Assembly: GCA_044433365.1 (NCBI GenBank) | Contig: JAWXTR010000034.1 | Location: forward strand, 1-25,930 | Source: CAMQVM01 sp044433365 | GTDB taxonomy: Bacteria > Bacteroidota > Bacteroidia > Bacteroidales > Rikenellaceae | Reading direction: 5' to 3' | Length of the DNA stretch: 25,930 bases | Part shown: positions 8,621 through 17,403 of the stretch, in pieces | How positions within the stretch are numbered: the stretch's first letter is position 1 | How the letters are laid out: every line of letters starts with the position of its first letter | Notes under the pieces: model-generated | Told to the model about the DNA's origin: nothing | Databases searched by the model: none | What the model saw: only the letters and a program-made list of their open reading frames with translations | Position numbers and translations under genes: made by a program

Positions 8621-8926
8621 TTTACTAATAATTTTATAGTTATTCTACTGTTTAGATTAAGGATATATACTCTCCTTAACTTTGGTAGTGCAAAATTATT
8701 AATAAATGGAGCTAAAAACTACGAATTAATATGAATTAAAATAATAATAAGAAATAGTATGTTGATTATCAGTGTACTATGAAAATTTATATAGAAGTAA
8801 ATTAAGATTGGTTTTATTGTTAATTAGCTAATAAATTAACGTAAAATAGTAAATGTTACTTGAATTTTACACTATATTTATTTTATTTACTTATGTTTTT
8901 TAGAGAAAAAGCATAGAACAGTAAGC
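8621..8926. other. 306-bp AT-rich spacer upstream of the GH97 operon
   Basis: No coding ORF. It holds the probable GH97 promoter near its left end and a 7-bp inverted pair GTTAATT/AATTAAC (8819-8825 and 8834-8840) that could be an operator. No strong terminator is seen after the regulator gene: the only hairpin there (AAGC/GCTT followed by Ts on the minus strand) is too short to call. Confidence 0.5.
8691..8698 (-). promoter_or_regulatory. Candidate promoter -7 box for the GH97-susCDE operon
   Basis: The minus-strand text TAATTTTG fits the Bacteroidota -7 element TAnnTTTG. It lies about 71 bp before the GH97 start. The upstream region is T-rich (GTTTTTAG about 20 bases away) but has no exact TTTG -33 element. 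The identical octamer precedes murE. Confidence 0.45.
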
Positions 8927-10597
8927 TTATCCTATTTTTTTAATATAACTCTCAAATTGACTTTTATCGACAATTGTACGAGCCTTTACCTTTGCCTTAT
9001 AAACATAGATTGTATTTGGAGATAGATTTAAATAGCTTGCAATTTGATTTATATCCTCAATACCCAGTCTAATCAAAGCAAAAATCCTAACCTCAGGTGA
9101 TAATGCTCCATCCTCGCCCAAAGTTGTGGCATATTCAGCAGGGAATAGTTTATTATACTCCTCAATAAAATTTGGAAATAGCTTTAAAAATGCTGAATCG
9201 AACGACGAGGACATTCGTTCTCGCTCTCGTTTTATGCCAAGCCCACCGATAAGGGGGTCTAATTCTGAAAATTGCTTTGCCTTGATTTTACGAGATAGTG
9301 CCTTACACATCTTCTCCACCTTATCAACAAAGGCCGAATCACCAAAAAGCGACTTTATAATGTACAAATCCTTAATTTTGTTTGTCTCGGCAAGTTGGTC
9401 GTTTACTAAAGAAAGTTGACTATTAAACTGCGCCAACTCCTCCGCTCTATCTTCAATCTCACGGCGAGCTTTAGATAGATTTTTATTGCTTTTTTTGAGC
9501 TTTACAAACATAAAAACAATAACAAATATAAAAAGGATAAAAATAGCTGAAACGATAGTCAAAAAACGCCTATCTTTCTCAATATTTGAGTAACGAAGCT
9601 CTTCGATAGTTGGCATAAGAGTCTGGATTTCAAGCATGCGAAACGGAGAGTTGTAGGTTTGGGCGTCATCAAGAGCCAATTTTATATATTTATTGGCACG
9701 AGATATATCACCACTCTCAAACATATAACGTGCAAGTACCTTTGCAGCAGTAGTCTCATAAGTCGACGACTCGATATCATAAATTGCCGAAAGTGCAACG
9801 CAATTAATAGCCTTTTGCGTCTCTTTTTTCTCCTCATAGGCCGTTGCAAGCCACGAATAGGTTATCGCCTTTTTGTGGAGTGTTAAATTTGAATTTTCGA
9901 TTAACTGCTGAATCTCGTCAATACTTTTATCTATATCTTCACGCATAAAAAGCCTATTTTCCGCCTCCAAAAGCCTATAATCTATGCTTGAAGGCTCATA
10001 TATAGCGAGAGCCAAGTTGGTATATTCAATAGCCTTCTTACGGTAATTTTCAGATAGATAGACCGAATTTCCCACGTATAACATCAAATTACGGTAGTAG
10101 TGGGCCACTCCAGCATAGTATTGAGCCAAAACTTCATCATTTAAAGCATCACTATCAGAAGTAGTTTCAGTGGTCGATTTTTCGGATAAAATATCTCTTT
10201 CAAACTCATCAATAATATCACTAGCCTCTTTAAAAAAGCCAACAGTAGAGTAGCAAAAGAGCAAATTACATTGCGCTTGTGCTATCAAATTAATATTTCG
10301 ACTCTCCTTTGCATAGCGATAGGTGTCGAGAGCATATACATAGGCAGAGTCGTAGCGATACGACTTATACTCCTCAAAAATCTTCTGACTTAGTGCAATT
10401 TTAGCCTCTAAGTTCGTACTATTTTCAAGAGAAAATTTGGCTGCATCTATATATTTATTCTTTTCAACCTTATAGATGTATTTATTTTCAATCAACTTAT
10501 CTAACCTGCTGAGTACGTCAGAATTTGAAGATTGGCTAGCTACAGATATCTTTGTCAACGATAAAAGTAAGCACAGTAGAAAGTATTTATATCCCAT
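8927..10597 (-). CDS. Membrane-anchored TPR/HTH regulator (DUF6377-like)
   Basis: A 556-residue protein with a signal peptide (about 1-20), a long helical TPR-like periplasmic region (about 50-335), one membrane segment at 346-366 (IVSAIFILFIFVIVFMFVKL), a basic coiled coil (about 368-410), and a cytoplasmic C-terminus. A LuxR-type helix-turn-helix lies at about 511-538 (IEDINQIASYLNLSPNTIYVYKAKV). This layout matches the Bacteroidota family I recall as DUF6377, often beside Sus loci. It differs from SusR (which has several membrane segments) and from hybrid two-component sensors, since no kinase or receiver is present. Position directly behind the GH97 operon suggests that it controls it, perhaps by sensing sugar or envelope state in the periplasm; this is inference. 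Confidence 0.8.
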   Translation of the reverse strand: MGYKYFLLCLLLSLTKISVASQSSNSDVLSRLDKLIENKYIYKVEKNKYIDAAKFSLENSTNLEAKIALSQKIFEEYKSYRYDSAYVYALDTYRYAKESRNINLIAQAQCNLLFCYSTVGFFKEASDIIDEFERDILSEKSTTETTSDSDALNDEVLAQYYAGVAHYYRNLMLYVGNSVYLSENYRKKAIEYTNLALAIYEPSSIDYRLLEAENRLFMREDIDKSIDEIQQLIENSNLTLHKKAITYSWLATAYEEKKETQKAINCVALSAIYDIESSTYETTAAKVLARYMFESGDISRANKYIKLALDDAQTYNSPFRMLEIQTLMPTIEELRYSNIEKDRRFLTIVSAIFILFIFVIVFMFVKLKKSNKNLSKARREIEDRAEELAQFNSQLSLVNDQLAETNKIKDLYIIKSLFGDSAFVDKVEKMCKALSRKIKAKQFSELDPLIGGLGIKRERERMSSSFDSAFLKLFPNFIEEYNKLFPAEYATTLGEDGALSPEVRIFALIRLGIEDINQIASYLNLSPNTIYVYKAKVKARTIVDKSQFESYIKKIG

Positions 10598-10734
10598 AGT
10601 TTAGTTTGTAACTTCCGTAAATATCTAAAACGTCCTTTTCTTCTTAGAAACGAAACCTAAATATCAATTATTTTTCTAATTTTTTGGGCGTTTTACGAAA
10701 CTTCCTTTTTAGTTTAGTGGTTTACAAAGTTAAC

Positions 10735-10772
10735 AAAATTCCCTATAATTTCGCAAAATTATAGGGAATTTT
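10735..10772. terminator. Second hairpin downstream of ftsZ
   Basis: TTCCCTATAATTT (10739-10751) pairs perfectly with AAATTATAGGGAA (10756-10768) around the loop CGCA. Flanking AAAA and TTTT extend the stem to 17 bp. A run of Ts follows on the plus strand and TTTTG on the minus strand, so it could work in both directions, most usefully as a backup stop for the ftsZ transcript. Confidence 0.7.
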
Positions 10773-10803
10773 TGAATATTATATAAAAATTAAAATAAAA
10801 AAG

Positions 10804-10843
10804 TGGCTCATTATAATGATAATTTTATCATTATAATGAGCCA
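10804..10843 (-). terminator. Rho-independent-type terminator of the dcw operon
   Basis: TGGCTCATTATAATGATA (10804-10821) and its perfect complement (10826-10843) form an 18-bp stem with a 4-base loop. On the minus strand it is followed by CTTTTTTATTTTAATTTT. It starts 26 bp after the ftsZ stop codon. Confidence 0.85.
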
Positions 10844-10869
10844 AAATCTTGTTTTTGTACTAAACGGAA

Positions 10870-12339
10870 CTATTTTTTACCATTCATTTTATTTAGAATA
10901 TTTCTGCGAAGATAAGCAGGCATATCTTCCAACTCTTCGATTGTGTATTCACGCTCTGGAACATCTTTGTTCTCTGGAGTTGATACATTAGAACTTGTTT
11001 TGTCATTGAATGTAATAACTGAAATATGTGAAGGGACATGGTCGGTAACGCTAAATTCAGCATCATCAGCAGTTTCGCCCATCTCAATATTATTATCTTC
11101 TATCTGCTCAGCAGCAACATTCACAATCTCCTGCTCGCTACTCTCTGCATACTCAACCACGCTCTCTTGAGTTATCACCTCTGGAGCATCTACACCCTCT
11201 TGCTCAGACTCATCGCTATCTAAGTTTAGGATAATTTGTGCAGGTTCTTCCTTTGGCTCCTCTTTTGGTTTTGGTTCTGGCTCAACAGCTACAGGTTTTT
11301 TTATAATATTACGACCCATAATTGTACCACCACCACCTAAATCAATAGCTTCCGAGTTGCTAAAGTTTGTTGCAATAATGATAAGACTAACCTCTGTTTC
11401 ACCAATTGTAGTATCTTTACCAGCACCCCAAATAACATTGGCACAACTACCAGCAGCAGCTTGAACATGACCTATTATATCATAAAGTTGAGCCATTTTA
11501 AGCTCTGCTTTATTCCAAGAGATATTGATAAGAATATCTTGAGCACCGTGTATGTTGTTTTGGTTAAGAAGTGGTGAGCTAAGAGCCTCTTCAGTAAGAG
11601 CTATAGCCACATTCTCTGCACCTAAATCCATAGACGAATAGCCAAGAAGCGAAATACCACTATTGCTCATAGTTGTATGAACGTCGGCAAAGTCGACGTT
11701 TACTTTATGCTCTTTAGTGATTGCTTCAGCAATACCTTTTGCAGCAATAGCAAGAATATCATCTGCTTTACCAAATGCTTCAGAGAAATCTAAGTCTCCA
11801 TACATCTTACAGATATTTTCGTTGTCGATAACAAGAAGTGAATCGACATGTAGTTTCATCTCTTCAAGTCCTTTTTCGGCCTGTCCAAGACGTTTTGGAC
11901 CCTCAAGGCGGAAAGGAATAGTAACTATACCAACGGTAAGAATATCAAGCTCTCGAGCAATTTGTGCAATAACAGGCGCAGCTCCCGTACCTGTTCCACC
12001 ACCCATACCAGCAGTGATAAACACCATACGAACCGATGAGGATGAAAGAATCTTTTTAATCTCTTCTGCACTCTCTAGTGCTGCATCACGACCTTTATCT
12101 GGTTGGTTACCAGCACCAAGACCACGAGTTAACTCTCCTCCTAATTGGATTTTTTGCGGAATTGGATTTCTATGCAAGGCTTGAGCATCGGTATTACACA
12201 CCATAAAATCTACGTTATGAATCCCAATATCATACATATATTTTACAGCGTTGCTACCGCCACCGCCAACACCAATAACCATAATGTTCGATCTGTCAGA
12301 AAGAACATTACCATCTATACAATCTATAACTTCACTCAT
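10870..12339 (-). CDS. ftsZ: Cell division GTPase FtsZ
   Basis: A 489-residue tubulin-like GTPase that polymerises into the Z ring at midcell. The nucleotide-binding start GVGGGGSN lies at 23-30, the tubulin signature GGGTGTG at 113-119, and the synergy loop NVDFADV at 214-220 carries the catalytic aspartates Asp216 and Asp219. The globular core ends at about residue 345. A long acidic, Pro/Glu-rich linker (about 350-460) follows, then the C-terminal peptide with PAYLRRN (474-480) and a basic end, the usual Bacteroidota FtsA-binding tail. It is the last gene of the dcw cluster, 67 bp after ftsA, and is followed by two hairpins. Full length with a normal start. Confidence 0.99.
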   Translation of the reverse strand: MSEVIDCIDGNVLSDRSNIMVIGVGGGGSNAVKYMYDIGIHNVDFMVCNTDAQALHRNPIPQKIQLGGELTRGLGAGNQPDKGRDAALESAEEIKKILSSSSVRMVFITAGMGGGTGTGAAPVIAQIARELDILTVGIVTIPFRLEGPKRLGQAEKGLEEMKLHVDSLLVIDNENICKMYGDLDFSEAFGKADDILAIAAKGIAEAITKEHKVNVDFADVHTTMSNSGISLLGYSSMDLGAENVAIALTEEALSSPLLNQNNIHGAQDILINISWNKAELKMAQLYDIIGHVQAAAGSCANVIWGAGKDTTIGETEVSLIIIATNFSNSEAIDLGGGGTIMGRNIIKKPVAVEPEPKPKEEPKEEPAQIILNLDSDESEQEGVDAPEVITQESVVEYAESSEQEIVNVAAEQIEDNNIEMGETADDAEFSVTDHVPSHISVITFNDKTSSNVSTPENKDVPEREYTIEELEDMPAYLRRNILNKMNGKK

Positions 12340-12406
12340 TGTAATATTATTTGCAGGGGTTGCACCTATTGTTTAGTGCATCTCCCTCTTATGTTAAAAT
12401 TTGTTT

Positions 12407-13936
12407 CTATAAATCATCGTCTTCGTTAGAGTCGCTTTTGCTGTTAACTCCAAAGAATTTAAAAAATTTGTCGACCATTGTAGGTTTTGTTGCATCATCA
12501 TCTTCTTCCTCCATGTGTCCGCCTGTACCGCCGCCGTCGTTACCGCCGTCACCGCCGTCGCCAGCACCACCGTCGCCAATAGTACCACCGTTGCCACTAT
12601 TACCACTACCAGTACCACCGCCTATTATAGGATCTGCGACACCACCATCGACTTTCCCATCATTTACACCTGCAACACCGTTTCTATGCTCTTTTTCCTC
12701 TTCACCACTAACAACAGGAGGTACAACTTCCTCTACTTCAGGAGTAACCTCAACAGGATCAGGAACAATAACTTTTGTGTTACGACCAAGCATAGCACCT
12801 TTTAGAAGTAGACCAACAGCTGTAGAGTATTGAGGTTTAGCCACCATATTAGCCGACTCATCGTCGACATATATTGTAGGAAGTGCTATACGCACTTCAC
12901 GACCTAAATGCTTAGCAAATAGTTTGTCTACATCTTTAAGATTAGCACAACCACCAGTTAACACGATAGGGCCTTTTATCTTTTCACCGTAGTTTGAATC
13001 AGCAAGCATCTTTTCAAGAGCTTGAATAATATCCATCATTCTAGCCTCAATAATCGAAGCTAAAACCTTTTGAGAGATAGCTTTAGAAGGGATATTATTA
13101 ACTCCAGCAAGAGTTATAACTTTATTGTCGGTAATTGAGTCAGCATCTGCGCTGCCAAACTTAATTTTAAGCTTTTCAACGTGACGCTCCAACACTCCAT
13201 ACGACTTAATATCTTTGTTGATAAGGTTGCCTCCAATAGGAATTACACCCATATAACGTACAGTTTTGTCGTGGTATATACATACATCACACGTACCGCC
13301 ACCCATATCGACAACAGCCACACCTAGCTCTTTTTCATCATCTAAAAGCACCGCCTCAGCCGAAGCAAGAGAGCTAAGGATAATATTTGAGATAGAAATT
13401 TTTGCACGATTAAAGCAGCGTTCAAGATGGTTAAGGTTTTCACGATTACCCATAACAATATTAAAACGACCCTCTAGCTTTTTACCTATCATGCCTGCTG
13501 GTTGTGATATATCACAGTCACCATCAAGGATGTAAGTCTCTGGTAGTATATGTATAATGGTTTGACCCGGGTCTACCTTTACATTCTGCATACTATCCGA
13601 AAGCTCTGCAACATCTTTACGAGAAACTTCTGAATCTCTGCTTTTGATAAAGACATAACCTGTATGAAGCGAACATTTTATATGCTCACCCGACAAGCCT
13701 ACATAAGCTTCGCAAATTTTGATATTAGATTTTTGCTCAATCTCATCAATAGATTGTTTTATAGAGTCAACAATATGTTCTACATTTCGCACATCACCCC
13801 TAGCAATACCTTTAGAGGGGGTAATTGTCGAATCTATAATCTTAATTTTGCCATCGTTGTTTCTTTCTCCAACCAACGTAACGATATTGGTAGTACCAAT
13901 ATCCATAGCCACAATAAAATCCAAAATTTCTGCCAT
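12407..13936 (-). CDS. ftsA: Cell division protein FtsA, with Gly/Asp-rich tail linker
   Basis: A 509-residue actin-like protein that tethers FtsZ to the membrane. The phosphate-1 motif DIGTTNI lies at 12-18, the phosphate-2 region VAVVDMGGGTCDVCIY follows at about 205-220, and the adenosine loop VLTGGCANL is near 325. The actin-like core ends at about residue 385. Then come an acidic Pro/Val/Glu stretch and a low-complexity Gly/Asp/Asn tract (about 420-474), an acidic patch EEEDDD, and the membrane-targeting amphipathic helix VDKFFKFFG (488-496), with an acidic end. An extended C-terminus is normal in this phylum, but this Gly-rich tract is striking and makes a local GC-rich patch (about 12515-12625) in AT-rich DNA. 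It lies 143 bp after ftsQ. Confidence 0.98.
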   Translation of the reverse strand: MAEILDFIVAMDIGTTNIVTLVGERNNDGKIKIIDSTITPSKGIARGDVRNVEHIVDSIKQSIDEIEQKSNIKICEAYVGLSGEHIKCSLHTGYVFIKSRDSEVSRKDVAELSDSMQNVKVDPGQTIIHILPETYILDGDCDISQPAGMIGKKLEGRFNIVMGNRENLNHLERCFNRAKISISNIILSSLASAEAVLLDDEKELGVAVVDMGGGTCDVCIYHDKTVRYMGVIPIGGNLINKDIKSYGVLERHVEKLKIKFGSADADSITDNKVITLAGVNNIPSKAISQKVLASIIEARMMDIIQALEKMLADSNYGEKIKGPIVLTGGCANLKDVDKLFAKHLGREVRIALPTIYVDDESANMVAKPQYSTAVGLLLKGAMLGRNTKVIVPDPVEVTPEVEEVVPPVVSGEEEKEHRNGVAGVNDGKVDGGVADPIIGGGTGSGNSGNGGTIGDGGAGDGGDGGNDGGGTGGHMEEEDDDATKPTMVDKFFKFFGVNSKSDSNEDDDL

Positions 13937-13960
13937 AACCTATATCTTTATCATTACAAA

Positions 13961-13986
13961 AGTTCTAAAACCCTTACTTCTAAGGG
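13961..13986. repeat. Possible diverged member of the stop-linked repeat, with short hairpin
   Basis: In the ftsQ-ftsA spacer, AGTTCTAAA (13961-13969) is followed directly by a 6+4+6 hairpin CCCTTA/TAAGGG (13971-13986) whose loop is CTTC. The parts recall the ends of the repeat family seen elsewhere in the window but are rearranged, so membership is uncertain. Confidence 0.35.
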
Positions 13987-14079
13987 ATAAAAAGATTTTG
14001 ATAATTCATTTTAATTACTTAATTAGTGCCCAAGAGGCTTGAAAATATCTATAAAAGGAAGCTCTCCACATATATATCA

Positions 14080-14880
14080 CTACCCCTTAGTGACAACAAT
14101 ATCATCATATTTAAGATTTATAACTCTATATTTATTCCATCCAGTAGATGGTAAAACTTGACGATAAAATCCTCTTAATTTGATAAGATACTCTTCAAAT
14201 TTATCAAAATCTGCTATATCACACAAAATAACTTGATGATTTCCCACTCTAGTAGTCAGCTCTATCTCGTTAATATCGCTAACTTTAACCTGAACTATCA
14301 TACTCTTCCAAAATGATGAACTTTCCACCAATTTTACAAAGTTAAGCAGATTTTGGGTAAAATAATAATTTATTTCGCTTTTTTTTTCATTTCGCCAATT
14401 TTTTTTCTCTTCTCCAAGTAGTGATTTTAAAAAAACATCATTGCAACTTACAATGGGAACATCTGCGACATAGCGACTTAGCGTTGGGAGCAACTCTCCG
14501 TCCTTACTTATGTAGTAGTCTGCACCAGAGTTTGAAATAATCCTAACTTTTATATCTTTTTGAATAATATTTATATCAATTGTTCCGTCTGTAACTTTAT
14601 AAACATCAGCACTGTCGACAAAAGTCATACCCAAAATATCTCTCTCTAGCTCGTTTACATTGCAATCGTTATAATTTTTAAGCCATTTTTTAACGCTATC
14701 TCTCTCAAGTAGCTCTCTAACATCATCTTCGGTAACAAACCTTATCGAATCGCTATTTGAGATGCTTACCACTAGCTTATCCATCTTTTTTAGGTCATTA
14801 TCGAGATATATAAATATCGATGAAACCAGAAAAAGAAGCAAAAGCGTAGCAATTATTGATATTTCCCAAACTTTATTCAT
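14080..14880 (-). CDS. ftsQ: Cell division protein FtsQ/DivIB-type
   Basis: A 266-residue bitopic membrane protein. It has a short cytoplasmic N-terminus, one membrane helix at about 8-27 (ISIIATLLLLFLVSSIFIYL), then a periplasmic POTRA-like domain (about 35-110) with the RFVTEDDVRELLERD helix, and a beta domain ending in NKYRVINLKYDDIVVTKG. It scaffolds the divisome by linking FtsA/FtsZ to FtsW and FtsI. Sequence conservation of FtsQ is low in Bacteroidota, so the call rests on topology and on its place between murC and ftsA. Its ATG overlaps the last 8 bases of murC, implying translational coupling. Confidence 0.9.
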   Translation of the reverse strand: MNKVWEISIIATLLLLFLVSSIFIYLDNDLKKMDKLVVSISNSDSIRFVTEDDVRELLERDSVKKWLKNYNDCNVNELERDILGMTFVDSADVYKVTDGTIDINIIQKDIKVRIISNSGADYYISKDGELLPTLSRYVADVPIVSCNDVFLKSLLGEEKKNWRNEKKSEINYYFTQNLLNFVKLVESSSFWKSMIVQVKVSDINEIELTTRVGNHQVILCDIADFDKFEEYLIKLRGFYRQVLPSTGWNKYRVINLKYDDIVVTKG

Positions 14881-16252
14881 AACTCAAAGTTTTTACAATC
14901 TCATCGCAAAAACGGTCTATATCTCCAGCTCCAAAACTAACCAAAATCTCGTTTTTATCCTCCTTAATAGTGGCTATCAACTCCTCTTTTTCGACTATCT
15001 CACATTGAGAGGTTATTCCCTCCAGTAGCATTTGTGAATTAACTCCCTCAATAGGCTCTTCACGAGCTGGATAGATAGGAAGCAGAATTACTCTATCTGC
15101 AAGCGATAGCGACGCCGAAAAACCCTCTGCAAAATCACGAGTTCGAGTGTAGAGATGAGGTTGAAAAATTGCTGTAATCTTTTTTTCACCGTAGATAGCA
15201 CGAATTGAGTTTAGAGTAGCTCTAAGCTCAGTAGGGTGGTGGGCATAATCGTCGATATACACCTTATCAACCCTATTAATATGGAGTTCGAAGCGTCTTT
15301 TCACCCCTCTAAAGCTATCAATAGCACCAAGAAGCGACTCTCTATCGAAACCTACTAAAAACAATACTGCTACGGCAGCAACGCAATTCTCTACATTTAT
15401 TAAGGCTGAAATACCCAAGTGACAACCCTCAATTATACCTTCTGGGGTAACAATATCGAAGCTGTATAGATAGTTGCTAGCAAGCTGAATGTTTTGGGCG
15501 TAAAAATCTGAATTTTTATCATCCAAAGAGTAGCTGTAAGTAGTAATTTTCGAAGAGGGTAGTGTTAAGTCAATCCCCTTTTTGTATATTAAGCTACCAC
15601 CATCTTTAATTTGAGAGGCGAACTCTGCAAAAGTGCTTTTCATACTGTTGTGGTCGCCATAAATATCGAGATGGTCGGCATCTGTTGAGCTAATAATTGC
15701 AATATCTGGGAAAAGTTGCAAAAATGAGCGATCAAATTCGTCAGCCTCAACAGTCAAAGTATCTCCACTACCAAGAAGTAGATTAGAACCAATATTTTTA
15801 GAAATTGCGCCTAAAAAGGCACTTGAACCCCCTACTGAACCATCATTCAGTAGCATAGCTTTTGATAAGAACCACGCCACCATAGTAGAAATTGAGCTTT
15901 TGCCATGTGTTCCTGCCACTGCAACAAGCCTTTTACCTCTACTTAGCACTCCTAATGCCTTTGAACGCTTTACAGCCTCAAAACCAGCATCTTGAAAGTA
16001 GCAAAGCTGCTTATGATTTTTAGGAATTGCAGGTGTATATATTACTAAACACTCATTTTTGTCGAGAAATTCGGCTGGAATAGCTTCTATATTTTCATTG
16101 TAGTTTACAGCTATTCCCTCGCTCTCTAAAGCAAGCGTTAAGGGGCTTTCTACTCTATCGTAGCCAGCCACATTATATCCCTCGTGGTTATAGAAACGAG
16201 CTATCGAACTCATTCCTATTCCTCCAACTCCTATAAAGTATATGTTTTTCAT
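14873..16252 (-). CDS. murC: UDP-N-acetylmuramate--L-alanine ligase MurC
   Basis: A 459-residue cytoplasmic ATP-dependent ligase adding L-alanine to UDP-MurNAc, the first amino acid of the peptidoglycan stem. The N-terminal UDP-binding motif GVGGIGMSSIA lies at 8-18, the ATP loop GTHGKSS at 114-120, the Mur central motif TVEADEFDRSF near 166-176, and the C-terminal DDYAHHPTE signature is present. Length is normal for MurC; no fusion to Ddl is seen. It follows murG by 15 bp and overlaps ftsQ by 8 bp. Confidence 0.98.
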   Translation of the reverse strand: MKNIYFIGVGGIGMSSIARFYNHEGYNVAGYDRVESPLTLALESEGIAVNYNENIEAIPAEFLDKNECLVIYTPAIPKNHKQLCYFQDAGFEAVKRSKALGVLSRGKRLVAVAGTHGKSSISTMVAWFLSKAMLLNDGSVGGSSAFLGAISKNIGSNLLLGSGDTLTVEADEFDRSFLQLFPDIAIISSTDADHLDIYGDHNSMKSTFAEFASQIKDGGSLIYKKGIDLTLPSSKITTYSYSLDDKNSDFYAQNIQLASNYLYSFDIVTPEGIIEGCHLGISALINVENCVAAVAVLFLVGFDRESLLGAIDSFRGVKRRFELHINRVDKVYIDDYAHHPTELRATLNSIRAIYGEKKITAIFQPHLYTRTRDFAEGFSASLSLADRVILLPIYPAREEPIEGVNSQMLLEGITSQCEIVEKEELIATIKEDKNEILVSFGAGDIDRFCDEIVKTLSYE

Positions 16253-16267
16253 ATTGTTAATTAATAA

Positions 16268-17392
16268 TTAATTATTCATTATTAATTTATTCGCTATTAC
16301 GTCGGCAGCATCGTTATGGGCAAATCTTTTTAGGATTTTAATCATTGCCGACCGTTTTTGGTCGTCTTTAACAAGTGCTAGTGCCATAGGAACCATCTTT
16401 TCGATAGCCTCACTATCGCTAATCATCTCCGCTCCACCACTTTCGACTACCGAAAGTGCATTTTTGGTTTGATGGTCGTCGGTAACTCCCGATGATGGCA
16501 CAAACAGCGCAGCTATTTCGCAGCGAGCCACCTCAGCAACGGTCGAAGAGCCACTTCTACAGATAATAGTATCAGTTATGGAGTATGCCGATGAAATATC
16601 GTCTAAAAATGGAAGAATTGTGATGTTTGAACACTCTTTCCCCTCTACTCTCTCGAGCATCTCCTCATAGTATAGCTTACCAGTTTGCCAAATCACCCCA
16701 ACGCTTTTATCTTCGATAACTTTATCAATATTTGCCAAAAAAGCTTCGTTAATTTGACGTGCACCAAGGCTTCCACCTGTTATAAGTATCACTTTTTGCA
16801 TACTATTAAACCCATATTTTTGAAGTGCAGCTTCGCCTTTGCGCTCACCTATCGACATATTGCCACGAATAGGGCTTCCACTCTCGATAATATTAGATTC
16901 GGGAAAAAATTTCTCCATATTTGGGAACGATACAAATACATCGTCTACAATATCTTTAACAAGCCTATTTGAAAGACCTGCAAAGGAGTTTCCCTCCCAA
17001 ATATAACGCTTTGTCTTAACCGCTAAAGAGGCAAAAATCACAGGGGCACTAACATAACCTCCAAAGCCAATTACTGCATCTGGTTTAAATTTTTTAATCA
17101 ATTTTCTAGCCTTGAAAACGCTTAGAGCTATATTTGTAGCAATTGCTATATTTTTAAGTGTCGGTTTGCGTATAAGTCCACTAACCTTTAGTGTTTCAAA
17201 CTGATAGTCATAATTTGGAACAATATTACACTCCATTTTACCCTCTACTCCAATAAAAAGCACTTGGCAATTTTCCTTTCCAAGCCTCTTTTCAATAGCC
17301 TCGACAACTGCAATTGCAGGATATATATGACCAGCGGTACCACCTCCGCTAACGACTATTCTTATTGTCTCTTTTTTTAATGCAACTGTCAT
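16268..17392 (-). CDS. murG: Undecaprenyl-PP-MurNAc-pentapeptide GlcNAc transferase MurG
   Basis: A 374-residue peripheral membrane GT28 glycosyltransferase that converts lipid I to lipid II on the cytoplasmic face. The N-terminal donor/acceptor loop GGGTAGHIYPA starts at residue 16, GFGGYVSAP follows at about 109, ITGGSLGARQIN near 204 forms the second glycine-rich loop, and CRSGSSTVAE near 279 is the UDP-GlcNAc-binding region. Length is normal. It is 11 bp from the ftsW stop and 15 bp from murC. Confidence 0.98.
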   Translation of the reverse strand: MTVALKKETIRIVVSGGGTAGHIYPAIAVVEAIEKRLGKENCQVLFIGVEGKMECNIVPNYDYQFETLKVSGLIRKPTLKNIAIATNIALSVFKARKLIKKFKPDAVIGFGGYVSAPVIFASLAVKTKRYIWEGNSFAGLSNRLVKDIVDDVFVSFPNMEKFFPESNIIESGSPIRGNMSIGERKGEAALQKYGFNSMQKVILITGGSLGARQINEAFLANIDKVIEDKSVGVIWQTGKLYYEEMLERVEGKECSNITILPFLDDISSAYSITDTIICRSGSSTVAEVARCEIAALFVPSSGVTDDHQTKNALSVVESGGAEMISDSEAIEKMVPMALALVKDDQKRSAMIKILKRFAHNDAADVIANKLIMNN

Positions 17393-17403
17393 TTTAATGT
17401 AAT

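Noticed and set aside
8905..8927. Terminator after the regulator gene
   Set aside because: Only a 4-bp AAGC/GCTT stem with a long loop before a T-run; too weak to support.
11717..12833. Plus-strand open frames opposite ftsZ and ftsA (11717-12184, 12351-12833)
   Set aside because: They are antisense shadows of strongly conserved genes; the Pro/Ser-rich product at 12351-12833 is simply the reverse of the FtsA Gly-rich tract.
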